A DNA stretch of 64,000 nucleotides from Zygnema circumcarinatum. Its lineage: Eukaryota; Streptophyta; Zygnematophyceae; Zygnematales; Zygnemataceae. Position 1 is the stretch's first letter, and every line of letters begins with the position of its first letter. Below the pieces are notes generated by a model. The model ran no database searches and was not told where the DNA came from. It was given only the letters and a program-made list of their open reading frames with translations. The DNA lies in assembly GCA_037447605.1 (NCBI GenBank), contig CM074806.1, positions 2,647,400 to 2,711,399 of the forward strand, read 5' to 3'. Below, piece by piece: positions 10,301 through 21,938 of the stretch. The translations under genes and the position numbers were made by a program.

Positions 10301-13300
10301 CCAAAGCCTGCCCAGTGTCCAGGTCATGCAGAGCTTCACACCTGTGGTAGCCTCCCACTCCCCCTCCCTCTCCCTCTCCCTCTCTCCCGGGGGAGGGCAC
10401 GGCCGCAGAAGTGAGAGAGAGATCTGAGCTCGAATTCGACCCATCCACGGCTCCATGAGAGCCTCCCTCTCCCGCACCTGCGGGAGGAGAGCGGCGTTGA
10501 GAGCAGCAGAGGGTGGGAGAAGAAGCCGCTTCTTCAGAGCTGCGGCGTATTATGGAAAGTAAAGTCCGCAAAGTTTTGCAAGTCGTAGGATTCTAGGGGG
10601 TATAGGTTTTTCGAGTGCTGTCAAAGATTTTTCTTTCTAATCATTCAGGGTTGCTCATATCCCCATCACCACGCTTCCCCCTCTCTTCCCACAACTCTCT
10701 TCCCTACCCTCCCCTCCCTTCTCTCCCCCTTCCTCCTCCCCCCCTCCCCCCCCCCCCTCCCGCATCTTTCTCTCCCTCTCGTTCTCTCCCTCTCGTTCTC
10801 TCCCTCTCTCCCTCCCTCCCTCCCTCCCCCACACCAACCATGAGAGAGGTGCATATGGTGAAGAGGAGCGCCTTGGCCTTGAGGTCATCCATGGCGGCCA
10901 CCGCGCCCTCCAGCTCCGCCGCCATGCGCGGCAGCAGCACCTGCCGGGGGGGAGGAATTAGGGTTTAGGGAGAAAGGAAGCAAGGGTTTAGGGTTTTAGA
11001 TCGAGTCTGTCGGTTTACGAGTTTTTTAATCTTTAGGGCCTTGCGAGCTGGTAGGGATTAATGGAGTGGAATTGGAATTTAGTTTTTATGCCTTTGGGGC
11101 TTTACGTTACGCACCTGAGGTAACATTCTTCCCAAAAGCTCCGCCGCAAGTTTTCGAATGCTTTCAAACTCCAACACGCCGCAGACTCTGCCAGAAAGAA
11201 AGTGTTCGCATAAGGAAAAACCAAAAAAAAAAAAAAAAAAAAAAGTTCCCCAAAGTAAACTAATGGCTCTAAGCATTAGGAAGAAGTTTCCAACATCCGC
11301 GAATAAAGGAAGGCAGAAACCAAAATGAAGTTTAATCAGTCCTGCCTTAGCCCTGCTTTCAGGAGGCAGAGAGCCATTCAAACACTAACGACCGGATTGC
11401 AGGTAAGGAACCCTTAATTTAGGGTGAGCGATCGATCTTACCTTTCCAAAAGGAGATCGAATATGGAGTCTGCAGCTTTTTCTGCCCCTCCATTACCTCT
11501 TGGCCCATAGAGCCAAACATTTTCCGCGGCAGAAAAGACGGAAAGCGGCAAAACTTTGAGCACAAGGAGGGGGCTGAGCCGCGAAAATGTCTCCCTCGCT
11601 AACGGACTGGTGGGCATGGAGCCCTGCCACGTGGCGCCCTCTGATTCGGTAGCAGAGAGGTTCAACAGCTCTTCTTCTGAGAGGCTGCAGACAAAGCGTA
11701 GAGGGCAAGTCAGGATTTGGAAGTTGTCAGAATAGAGGGTTTAGGGTTTTACATTTTAGGGTTCTGCTTGAGCTTCTGTCAGAGGGGAGGAAGAGAGGGA
11801 GGGGGAGGAAGGAGAGATGGGATCGACAAGGGAGAGAGTGAGGGAGGAAGAGGGAAGGAAAGTGGAAAATGGTGTAAACAAAATAGAAATAGGACAGAAA
11901 AATTGGCCCTCACTTTCGCTGAGCAGCCATTTGTGCAGCGACACGTGGCAGAACCAGATGGGCTCTCTCTGCTAACTGCCTGCTGATCTTGCTGAGGACA
12001 GCTGGCAGCACGGGATTGGCTGGATCAAGCCACATCCGATTCAGCAGAAGGTCCACAACTGCCGGCCAATCACCATCTGCCACCTGGACATGTGCCAGCA
12101 CAACGGCACCGTCAAAACTTTCCCAGACAGAGTTAGATTTCAGAAAAAAAGGCAAATATTTGAAGAGGGGGGAGGAAGAGCCAAAATTTTCACACTCAGA
12201 GCTGGCAATAGATAGGGCGAAAGTTTTATGCCTCACCCGCTCTGCCCAATGAGGAAGCAGCCCTGTGACCCGCTCCAAACTGTTCCCTGCGCACCACCGT
12301 TCCGTTCCGTTAGAGGGAAAACCAAAACCGTTCCGTTAGGGTTCCTGAATCCTTCTTTCCAGAACTGTCCTTCCTTTCCATTCCCTCTCTTTCAAAGTTC
12401 TGAGGTTTGATTTTCTGCGATTCAAATGATGTCATCTTTTGAAGATTTATGCATTTTAGATTTTTCCACCCCCCCCCCTTTTTTTTTAAGGGTTTCAGGT
12501 TTGGGCGATAATAAGGGTTCGGACGTCGGTAGAGCCCCTACCGCTGGAGGGAGACCGTACAGAGTGAGAATCTCCTCCCTCTGCAGAGAGACTCTGTGAC
12601 CTGCGAGCCCGCTTACCCCCCAAACTTCACATTGAATACACATCACTTTTGACATGTTACATAGCCATCACTTACATTGCTTGCTGTGCAGTTTTATGAG
12701 GAGAAAAACCTTCAAAAAGATTTCCTCCTGCAATTTAAAACCGACGAGTACTACCTTCAAACGTCCTCCCCACTCTCTCCTTCAAAGTTCAGATTCAAAC
12801 TCAGAAGGAGTTGCGGGAATTGGTTCTCACTGTAAAGCATCCAAAAGTGTGCTCAGAAGCTGACACGTGTCAGGATGCTCCTTGAACAGAACTGAGAGCG
12901 CGTTCGTTGCAGCGGAACGGACCCTTCCGTCGTCCGCATGGAGCAGGGGCAGGAGGGAGGGCAGGACGAGGGGGGGGTCTGCACCACTATGAGACTTGCT
13001 TCAGAGTGTGCTTCAGAGTGTAGTGTTCCACAACTTTTAGGGGTTACAAACTTTCCAAATCGCGGAGTTCTAGGGATTAGGGTTGCCTTACATTTGGAGT
13101 TTGTGTTGCGGAGAGACTCCAGATATTCAGTGCATTGAAGTTTTAACATTTCTCAAGGTTTCCAAAGGCGAGTGAGTGTACATGGTCTGGTAAGTTCCAT
13201 GTTAGTCGTAGGACGACAAGAAAGGAAAGAGAAGGGGGCAGAGGCGAAAGAGAGCGTCTGGGAGAGAGATGGACCCCTTCAACGCGAGGAGGGAGGGAGA

Positions 13301-16300
13301 GGGAGGACAGGNNNNNNNNNNNNNNNNNNNNNNNNNNNNNNNNNNNNNNNNNNNNNNNNNNNNNNNNNNNNNNNNNNNNNNNNNNNNNNNNNNNNNNNNN
13401 NNNNNNNNNNNATACTGACCCGCCGAAGGCAGAAGTCCTGAAAGCTCTAAGACAATAAACCCTCGCTTGGAGAAGCAAACAATTGCACCTTTCGTATCAA
13501 GTTGATGCATCAGTTTGGGTTTCAGATGCATCACATGTTCAGTCAGCAAAGCATTACAAGTATATCCGCACCCGCTTGATCATATCAAGTGGAGGTGCAT
13601 CTGCATCCCCCGATTAGGGCGGCTCCATGGGCCACGGGGAGAGGTCCTCTACCGTTCTGGTTCTGTTCTACGGAATCACGAAACTCCGCCATGGATTGCA
13701 GTCGAAGGAGCACTTGCTTGAGCCCGTCCGCGTACAGAGCACGCTCTCCTTCGTTCCACTGCTTGACAATTCATCTCCGTCACCTCAAAGTAACTTTAGA
13801 ATAAATACTTCACTGCTGCCTGTTTCACATGCCTATATCACTCAGAAATGGGTGGTGAAGACTCAACCCTAAAACTATCCTAAGCCCTCTTTGAAGTCAA
13901 CCTAACAATATATCCTAAAGGCCCTGAACCCTCGCGAGCCTTCAGGCGGTGTGCAGGCGGTGTGCTTCAATGGGCGAGCCGCAGAGCCCGCCGCCAATTA
14001 CGGCAGAAGGCTTCCATGCAGAGCCGCTCAGATTTCCGTTCTTGCCGTCATCATCAGGCCAAGACAAGACACTCGCATTCATGGGAACGTGCCACATGCA
14101 TCCATGCATGTGCATGCATGGATAGCATGCATACATGTATGCATGTATGTTGATCGAGATACATGCGCACTGTCATCCAGCCATACATGCTGCACACGTG
14201 AATGTATGCTTGTGCACAATACGCACATATACATACATCGGTACTCATGTACATCTATTTCAAAAAGTTGGGACCTTTTGGGAGAGAAGTTCAGATTGAA
14301 AACTAAGTAGCAGTCATCTGCAGGTGCACCAGCGAGAGGAAAAAGGCGAAACGCCGCTTCCTCAAGGGCACTTCCTTCATCAGGAGAGTTTTTTGACATC
14401 ATCTTTCCTCCCCATGTAGCCCACTTTCTCATGCAGTTTCCAGTATATAACTTCGAATAAAGCGTCGAATCCCAACTTGAATGTATTACTACTGGGTTTT
14501 TAGGGTTTTTAGCCATTACTCCGCCACAAGACGGTGTGCCCTGCAAGAACGCTTATGTGGAAAGTATGGCAAGCATAAAATAATGGCTATTCCTCGGGAT
14601 TCCTGAAACACCTGAAGTCCTAAGAGAGCACTAAGGTAAAAGATCTCTCATTCCGCTTAAGTTTAACCATCATGCACTGGTCATTACGAAACAGCATTTC
14701 GGGAAAGTCTGACGAAAGAACTATTAGAATGCCCTACAAGACCGAACCTTAGAAACTTGAATGCAATCGAGTCATGAAGACGCAACTGCGATCGACACTT
14801 ACCGCAAGCAGCTCCTTCACCAAATCCACCAACACATCCAGGAGGGCCCATATTCTCTCCCCTCTCCTGCTCCTTCCCTCCTCCTCCTCCTCCTTCACAT
14901 TCTTGGAGATGCCTGTCCCACTCCTCTCTCCCTTCCTCTCATCATCCCGTTCGGCGGTCAGTTTAATGATTTGACGAGTTTGAGGTGCTTCTCCACCTCC
15001 TTTAAGTATGTTGCTTTGTGAAGAAAATGCATCTTTATGAGGGTCAATAATTCCTCTGGTGATGGCGATGATGCAGTCTGCAGCAGCGAGGGTGAGTCGG
15101 GTAGGCATCCGCCGCTTTCCCTCCTTCACACTGCAAAATGAACGTATATGCGAATCTGGTACATTCTAAGAGAACGACGTAATGTATGTACATAAAACGT
15201 GTACATATACGTGTAGGGCTCTCCAGGCTTTTATTCGATGGATATTTGAGAATTTCATTCGTACTAGCTTGGCTTGCTTTGCAGAAAAATGATGCAGTGC
15301 CTACTTTCACATTGATGAAATCTTTATCTCCTGAAGGATAAAGAATTGCAGGCATTCTACGGCAGATAACAGAATAAATAAATCAAATATTTTCCAGCAT
15401 TTCAAAAATTTCTAGGGTTTCAGCATTGTCACAGGTTTCATATTCTAGGGTTTTTGAAAGAGATAGCCCTGATAATTCACCTTTGAGTTTGGACCACATG
15501 TATGAGTGATGGAATGGCTGCAGTAAATAGCTCTGCACATGGAACCTCCTCCATTGTAACTTCCCCAGTTGTGAAATCCCCAGGATCAACAGGTTCTATG
15601 CTGTGAGCCGTTCCTGTTGCATGTATGGCAAAACGGCGAGCACGGTTACATGATCCGATTTTTTCATCAACAACATAAGTGCAAGTTAACTAGGAGCAGA
15701 TAAACGCAAAAATCAATACACCCCCAAACGATGCAATGAAGAGGTTTTTGGTCTGTTTGGAAAGAATTTGACCCTGTGGACTTGCAACTTTTGAGTTCCG
15801 GGGTTTCGAGCATTTGAAAGCTTGTTCGCTATGGAACTTGAGGATCCGTTAACTTTAAGGGGAGCGTAGATTAAGAAAAGGGAGGGGGCGAGAGAGCGAA
15901 AAGAGAGAGAGAAGGACGAGAGAGAGAGAGAGAAGGGGGAGAGAGGAAGGAGAGAGAGGGGAGAGAGACCTACTTTTTGCTTGAACAACAACAGCATGAT
16001 CTTCCACAAGCCCCCTCATGAGCAGACAGCCGGAAAGCAGCGCCTTGCGGTTCCTCTCACGCTCTGAAACGACCGCTATCAAGCTCTCTACCAATGGCCC
16101 TCCGCCACCTGGCAGCATGCCATTGGCTCCTGCCAGCAGCCACGTGAACAGACCAACCAATTGCCTTCTTTTTGACGATTGCCGCGACCCCCCTTCCACC
16201 TGCAAACGTGTGGAAGAAACAGGAAACTTGGGACAAGGTATTGTAAAGCTTTCAAGCTTTTTACTACCTTTTTTTAATTTCTAGAGTGGATTCTAGGACA

Positions 16301-17505
16301 ATTAGTGTTCCAGTCAAGTCAGGGTTTCATTGAATGTTTTGAGTAAGTTGGGAATCGACATTGTTGTAGCTTTTAGGGTTAAGTGGCGGTTTACATGGCC
16401 TAGAAAGGCTCCACAGAGCACATCTGCATGATGGGAGCAATGCCGAAGCAAAGCCGCCAGAGCTCTTCCCACCGTTCCTGCACCCCAAGTCCTCGCATCA
16501 TCAGCGGGTAATTGGGGTCCTGCTGCTTAATATTTTTTTCCAGCCTTTTAGGTTCCTTAAGAATTCAGAAGATTTCGGGTTCTAGCGAATCAAAGGCTTC
16601 GGAAAATCTCAGGATATATCTTTCCTTTGGGGATTCCAAGGTTATCCGGGTTTTGGGGTCTGAGGTATGGGCACGAGGCTTCTAAGTTATCACACCGTTA
16701 CATTAATTCAATTCTTGTTGTTGAGTCTACTGTAAATTAAAAATTACTTTTATTATCTTTGGCTTCCTTTTCCATTTGGACCTTGACAAAAAGGTGGCCG
16801 CTCAGATGCTTCCATGCTCTTGGTTGGGTGGGAATGTGAGACCCTTCTAAAGTTTTCCAGAACTTAGTGTTTCAGACCGTTCAGGACATTGGATTTCAAG
16901 AATTATAGGTCTGTAAATTTTCAAGTTTTTCAAATTGTAAGTGCAGCTAATTTTTATTTATGATCACCGAATGGTTTTAAGGTTAGTGGAATTTCGCAGC
17001 CACCAAAAATTATGAATACGATTGTATCTGAAATTCACCAGCTCCCTCGAATTCAGTAATCCTTGTTTGATCAGCATGACGAAAGGGTTTAGCATGTTGA
17101 AGCTACTTTACGGCTTTAAAACACTTGAAATATTATAAGAGTTTTTGTGTTTTAAAAAGCTAAGGATTAAAAATTTCGGCATTTAAAAGTTCAAAATTAA
17201 ATTTCTAGTGTTGCTTTGAAGATTTGCGACACTTTCAACATTTCAAATATCGAAAGTAAGACTCGCAGGATGCGAAGTCAACCTTTCTTGTGCAGATTGG
17301 CCCTCTCCTGCAGCTGCTGCTCGAGCAGCTCCGTCTCCGCGTTCAGAAGCGTTCGAAAAACGCCCGGAAGGGGCGGGGCTTCGAACCTTTCAGCGGTCTG
17401 CCAAGCCATGGCGCGGGCACGCCCCGACTGCAACTGCTTTGGATCCCCCCGCCCTCTCTCTTTCCCACTCTTTCCAACGTCCGGATTGAAGGCTTTCAGC
17501 AGCAA
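7371..17505 (-). CDS. Giant HEAT/ARM-repeat protein, conserved in plants, function unknown (many exons; 5' end not resolved)
   Basis: 3' exons with checked phase: 9117-9334, 9480-10058, 10342-10477, 10839-10940, 11115-11187, 11442-11684, 11914-12083, 12237-12286. Also 8068-8263 and terminal 7371-7487 (their junction unresolved), 12831-12978 and 13653-13758. Coding blocks continue near 14.31-14.41, 14.80-15.13, 15.49-15.58, 15.97-16.20, 16.40-16.51 and 17.28-17.51 kb. Most are paired amphipathic helices typical of HEAT repeats, e.g. LPLLHADDGRVRSAATNALSV. Blocks FSRLSPLLVLKVLPLSVF, IRKLAAELLGRMLPQ, LKAKALLFTICTSLM and LQHGCIDCLAIMIRTEL match my memory of a large plant 'ARM repeat superfamily' protein. 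Exon 9480-10058 adds about 165 residues of charged disordered sequence after the CIDCLAIM block. A 100-N gap (13312-13411) may hide coding sequence. The gene may extend to about 18.26 kb. The role is unknown; HEAT solenoids are usually scaffolds. Confidence 0.75.
8664..8940. repeat. (GGGAGA)n purine tract in an intron of the HEAT gene
   Basis: About 275 bp of nearly uninterrupted GAGGGA hexamers, purine-rich on the + strand, lie inside the 853-nt intron between exons 8068-8263 and 9117-9334. Homopurine tracts with mirror symmetry can form triplex (H-DNA). Confidence 0.95.
10660..10830. repeat. C/T-rich low-complexity tract in the HEAT gene
   Basis: CTCCC/CCTCCC repeats with a 14-C run directly adjoin the donor of exon 10839-10940. 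Open frames here are artefacts. Confidence 0.85.
11223..11244. repeat. A22 homopolymer
   Basis: Twenty-two adenines on the + strand; on the sense (minus) strand this is a poly-T run about 35 nt before the acceptor of exon 11115-11187. Confidence 0.95.
13312..13411. other. Assembly gap (100 N) inside the HEAT gene
   Basis: Exactly 100 Ns, a conventional unknown-size gap. It is flanked by a purine tract and lies between coding blocks, so exon sequence may be missing. Confidence 0.98.
14093..14150. repeat. CATGCATG-rich simple sequence
   Basis: Overlapping CATGCATG, CATACATG and TGCATG words. They match the plant RY-repeat core, but the site is inside the HEAT gene and is probably just simple sequence. 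Confidence 0.6.
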
Positions 17506-18256
17506 GAGAGGCTTTGGGAAACATTTTCTTGCTGCATTTTCTCTCTGCTTAATGCAAATTGCAGCCCAACTCCAATTCTTTTCGACTCCGCGTCTAGCCG
17601 CCTCAATCGCGCAGGTCCGAAAGGAGGAAGGGGTACGGCACAGTGCCGTACATCGTCACAGCTAGTCCAGGCAGCCTCGGTTCACAACTGTGAAGGGCTG
17701 CACTTTCGGTTTTAGGGTTTTCACATAATGGTTTCTCCAAAGTCGATTTGTGACAAGACCGACTTAGAATCGTGCTTTCATTGTCGATGCAGGGTTCATG
17801 GAGATGAAGAAACTTCTCGAGGTAAACCAAGGAGTTCAGGGAACGGAGAAATCAACGAGTGCGCTGAAGCATACACTTTGTAATCCCTCCACCCCTCCCC
17901 CCCAAGCAGGCCCCTGTGTGTGGCTCCTCAAGGGCCTCCTGGCACCAATGTGGAAATGTAATGGGGGATACGCTGTAGTTTTCAGGGTTCAAGAGTTCCA
18001 CTGTTTAAGAATTTCAGGATGCATTTGCAAACATGTATATGAATTACTAGCTAGCTCAACTGCTGGCTCGGGTTGGATCGGTAGTTGATGAAGGTAAGTG
18101 CGGCAGTGGCAGAAGGGTGAGGCTAGTGGCATAGAATTGTCCTGAAGGAAGAAAGGGAAGGATAGCGAGCGGAAGCAGATAGGCGGGAGGGGCAGCGAAG
18201 ATCAGTCGGACTAAGTCACACACAAACCCAGTTGTAAGGAAACCGACCATGTGCAA

Positions 18257-18646
18257 AGATGTTGCTGCCAGTTAGCCATTCTGCTTCTTCCATGTGAAAC
18301 GCTCTCATTGACTTGTTGAAACTCTAATCGGAGATTAAGCGCACTATTAAGCTAGACTGTCTCACGCGCAAGGAAGGGAATAAACCCTGTCAAAAAACCA
18401 TCCCAGCATCCATAATAAAAATCCCACATTACAGCATCAAGTCGAGCTAACCTCGGGTCAGATAGCTTGAATCCCTTCCACAGAGCCCATATACACTGTA
18501 GGCGCTGTAAACAGCTTTCAAAGCTAAGGAAGAATTGTCATCGTGCTTTCCGGTACATCTAACTGGTCTCTCAGAGATGGGAGATAAGAGGACGGGTGAG
18601 GCAAACAGCAGTATTTAGTAAACATTCGGCTCAGATTAGCAAGGGA
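18257..18646. other. Intergenic between HEAT gene (5' side) and HP30 (3' side)
   Basis: Probably holds the HEAT gene promoter and the HP30 3' untranslated region, both on the minus strand. I see no coding exon. Confidence 0.5.
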
Positions 18647-21081
18647 TTAATTTGCCAAACTGGGTCTCCTGCAGAACACCCAACCCCGAGCGGGACACCA
18701 CGATCAGCAACTCAGAGGAAAGAGGAATAATCAGTTGAAGCCTAAACATCCCTAAAGACGCTAAGTTGAAAGCAGAATCCACAACACAACAGCACAGCAA
18801 GAAATGACATTCTTCTGATGAGAATTCACCTCTGTACGTGGTCAAGGATGAGCAGCCGGGGCCCAGGAGGGATCTTCACTTCTTGAAGCGCACTGCAATT
18901 TACGACAAGTTTGAAAAGACAAAAACGAATTTCTTCTGGATTGAATCTCTCCCAAAGAAATAGGCAATACACAGCAGATCAAGGATTGCATGAGAAAATG
19001 GACGTCATGAGCGTGATGATAATGACAAGACATGCATCCCAGTCCTAAAGTCACTAATAACCCATCAAAAGAGAAATGGGAACCAAAATTAAACTGATGT
19101 CAAACGTAGTAAAGGTTCACACTTTGCCCAAAAACAAGAGAACAAGACAGTAACTCTCTTCCGGGATGTAAAAATGCAGATGGGCTCTGCACAGCAGGAT
19201 GCAAGGAGGGTAGCTCATTGATTCTCATGATTAAGGCGTCAAGTCAAATAAACGCTTTCTGAAAGGCTGAGTTCTGTCCTCACATGCGGCAGCTTCTTCT
19301 GCAATGCAAGCGTCAAAACCCTCTCTGATGTCATGCCACAATCAGCAACTGTGCTCCTGATAGATGCTTCCACGACAGAATATGAGGAAACTTAACCTCG
19401 GCCTAAAAAGTCACTGCGGACTCTGCTAAGAACCAATACAGCCTCACCACATGGCTGGACAGCCTCACCTGTCGTTAAGAAGTGGCAGTGTTTGGTCTGT
19501 AAGCAAGCCCTTCTTGAAGTTTTTCTCGTACTTCTGCAGGCCAAGATTACTGAGCATGCTCTTTGTTCGCATGTAGTTCAGGTCATCAGCTGGCTGTTGA
19601 CTGAATTGTTGACCAACCTGCACCAATTCAATGAGCGAAGAAGCCATCAACATGCAATTCACTGAACTTGAGCCACGAACCACTCTCTTTCTTTCTTCTC
19701 CCCTCCCGCCATTTTCCCCCCTTCGTTCTCTAGTTCTCTTTACCACTCCAAAGACAGTAAATCGCCGTCACTGCTAATTTCGTGGAAGGTCGGATGTCGT
19801 TACCTTATATATGCCACCCTGTATGAGTGCAAAAAATATGCCGGTCGAAATGGCATTGGCAGCAGGATTGGGGCCTCCCATTCCGCTCACAAAAGAGAAT
19901 GCAAGGCCGGAACCAAAAGCTGCAGCCATGCTGCAAGCAAAGAGTACGGGACAGGTAATTGTCATGCAATGGGCCTGAATGGAAGTGACGCACCAGGGAG
20001 TTACTTGCCTTCTACGAAATATGATCAAGAAGAGAAAATCTCTCTCTCCCTTTCAATTTCGTTAAACAGAGGAAGCAAGATGGCAAGATGACAGGTGACT
20101 CGCTAAATCGCCTGAGATTTCTTTCACTAAACGAGAAAAGATAGAAGGCTAAAGACCAGAGGAAAAATTGACTATACATATTTCTTTTTCGTCCAAAAAA
20201 AATCTAAAATTCCACTAATACGAATCCTGCAAGATATGGAAGTGAAAATCTCCCAAGTGCAAGCACTACTAATCACTCACTTGGTCTGAATGTCATCTAC
20301 TCCCCCTCGCGCCCGCTTCATTGCTGCGGTGATTCCTGCATTGATGCCGGTCATAACCGCGAAATTCCGCGCCTGAGTCCATGGACCTCCCGCCAGCGCC
20401 TGTTTCCCCCCAGCAAAACAAGTAGTGATCAGAAACACAATAAGTAATGAAAGTAATAAATCCGGGAAAATAATCAACTTTCTTTGTCAGCAAGTAGAAG
20501 CTCAAAAACTTGAAAATGTATGCGTGCGCGTGCCTTGTGTTCCAGCAAGACAAAAAGGAGCATAAAAATGGCCCTGCTCCAGCCTCAAACAAATAAAGAC
20601 GAATCATACAGGAGGACGTCTCTCCCAACTCAACAAAAGACAATTCAATGTCGAGTGACCCCCTTTTTCACCATCCAGTTTATCCCCCCTCGTCTTCAGA
20701 AGCTAAGAAACAGAAGGCCGTTAGTAATTCCAACACAACTTCCCAAACAATACTCACTAATAAAAAATATAGCTAATTGAACAACTTAAACATAAACTAC
20801 AGCACCTACGGGATGACAGAGAGTAGGAATAGTAGAGTAGCTCCCACCTTCATCTTGCTCATGGTGGCTGCTGCCTCCGGCGTGATGGCGCCTGGCGGAG
20901 GGGCGATGTTGGTGGCCATGTCGCTGGTGAGGGTGCCCATCATGCCGCCGATGAAGCCGCCCTGCAGGCCGCTCGCCGCCGTCACCACCGCCACCTCCAC
21001 AGCCGCCGGCTGCTGCTTCAGCCACGCCTTCACGCGCACCTCCACATCCTTCAGCTTCGCCTGCACTTGCGCCACCACCAT
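18647..21081 (-). CDS. HP30: Tim17/Tim22 family import protein with C-terminal SAM domain, HP30-like, 6 exons
   Basis: HP30 proteins are Tim17/22-related inner-membrane translocon components of plant chloroplast inner envelope/mitochondria. Exons in transcription order: 20848-21081, 20281-20399, 19804-19930, 19469-19617, 18830-18892, 18647-18668, giving 237 aa; all junctions keep phase. The Tim17 part (about residues 30-160) has glycine-rich membrane helices: GLQGGFIGGMMGTLTSDM, then FAVMTGINAGITAAMKR and the loop ISTGIFFALIQGGIYK. The SAM domain (about 161-230) carries LSNLGLQKYEKNFKKGLLTD, LPLLNDSALQEV and IPPGPRLLILDHVQR, the latter diagnostic for plant HP30. The start is the ATG with context GCAGCCATGG; the longer frame upstream uses GTG only. 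The 22-nt last exon is the least certain part. Divergent from FKBP53, 857 bp apart. Confidence 0.92.
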
Positions 21082-21938
21082 GGCTGCACTCCCCCCCTCC
21101 CCCCCTCTCACTCTCTCCTTCCCTCCCGCTCCCTCTCCGCCACTGCCTCTCTTTTTCTGTCTCTTGCGCTTTCTTTACTGCCCTCTCGCCCTCCCTCCCT
21201 CCCTCCTCCGTTTTGTCGTGTGGCTGCTGGCACCTGATGGCCCGCAGTTTCACCTCCCTTCGCCCCCTCCCTCTTTTCGCGTCCCGCCTCGCGACACGTG
21301 TCCCTCCTTTTCTCTCTCTCCCTCTCTTCCTCTCTCTCCGACCCTCCCACCTTCACACGCCCCTTCACATAAACCCTCGGAATCTGTAGTGCGGCTCCCA
21401 AGGTTCAGGGCCGGACCCCGGCCAGAGGCCCAGACTCCAGAGCGGGCCCTTGACCGTACGGTACGGAGATGTCGTTTTTGGACCTGGGCTCGGCAGCGCA
21501 AGCGCTTTTCGCGTTTGCTCGTGGTTTCGTTTTTCCTCGTGGTTCCTTATGCCACCTTTGACTTCTATACGGCTCCAATCAGCCGATGCCAGCTCATGCA
21601 ACTCGACTTCTAGCCGTACATTGCAATGGATCCAAAAGGATACTATTCGTACGGCCTGTCGGCCGCTTTTTGTACGAATTCGAGTACGGCACTTTTAGAA
21701 TGTTCCAATCTGCAGACGGTCCGTCTGACTGTACGGTCCGTACGGCTCGAGGGTTCAGAGCCATCCGTTCAAATTCTGTCCCTGCCCGGCTGGCCCTCAG
21801 TCCTCGCCTCTCTCTCGTGAAGGGGGACGATTCTCTCCCGCATCCTCCCGTTCTTTCGCTCGCTCTCTCTCTCTCTCTCGCTCTCTCTTTCCCTCTCTCC
21901 CGCCGCGTGGGCGCGGCTGCCTCCTCCGCCACTTCATC
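21082..21938. promoter_or_regulatory. Shared divergent promoter of HP30 (-) and FKBP53 (+) with GTAC cluster
   Basis: 857 bp separate the two start codons. Pyrimidine-rich leaders flank both genes. Between about 21450 and 21770 there are many GTAC cores in CGTACGG or GTACGG context, several palindromic. GTAC is the core bound by SBP-domain factors (SPL in plants, CRR1 in Chlamydomonas); function here is inference. Confidence 0.55.

Noticed and set aside
10960-11000. Interstitial telomere array
   Set aside because: Only one or two tandem TTTAGGG-like words occur at each place; the scattering is intronic, so no true telomeric array is present.
19261-19382. Minus-strand stretch reading SVVEASIRSTVADCG... 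as an extra HP30 exon
   Set aside because: HP30 exons 19469-19617 and 18830-18892 join directly in phase to give LLNDSALQEV, the family sequence, so this lies in an intron.
20786-21613. 278-residue plus-strand frame and 155-residue minus-strand frame over HP30 exon 1
   Set aside because: Shadows of HP30 exon 1 (20848-21081, minus) and the repetitive leader.
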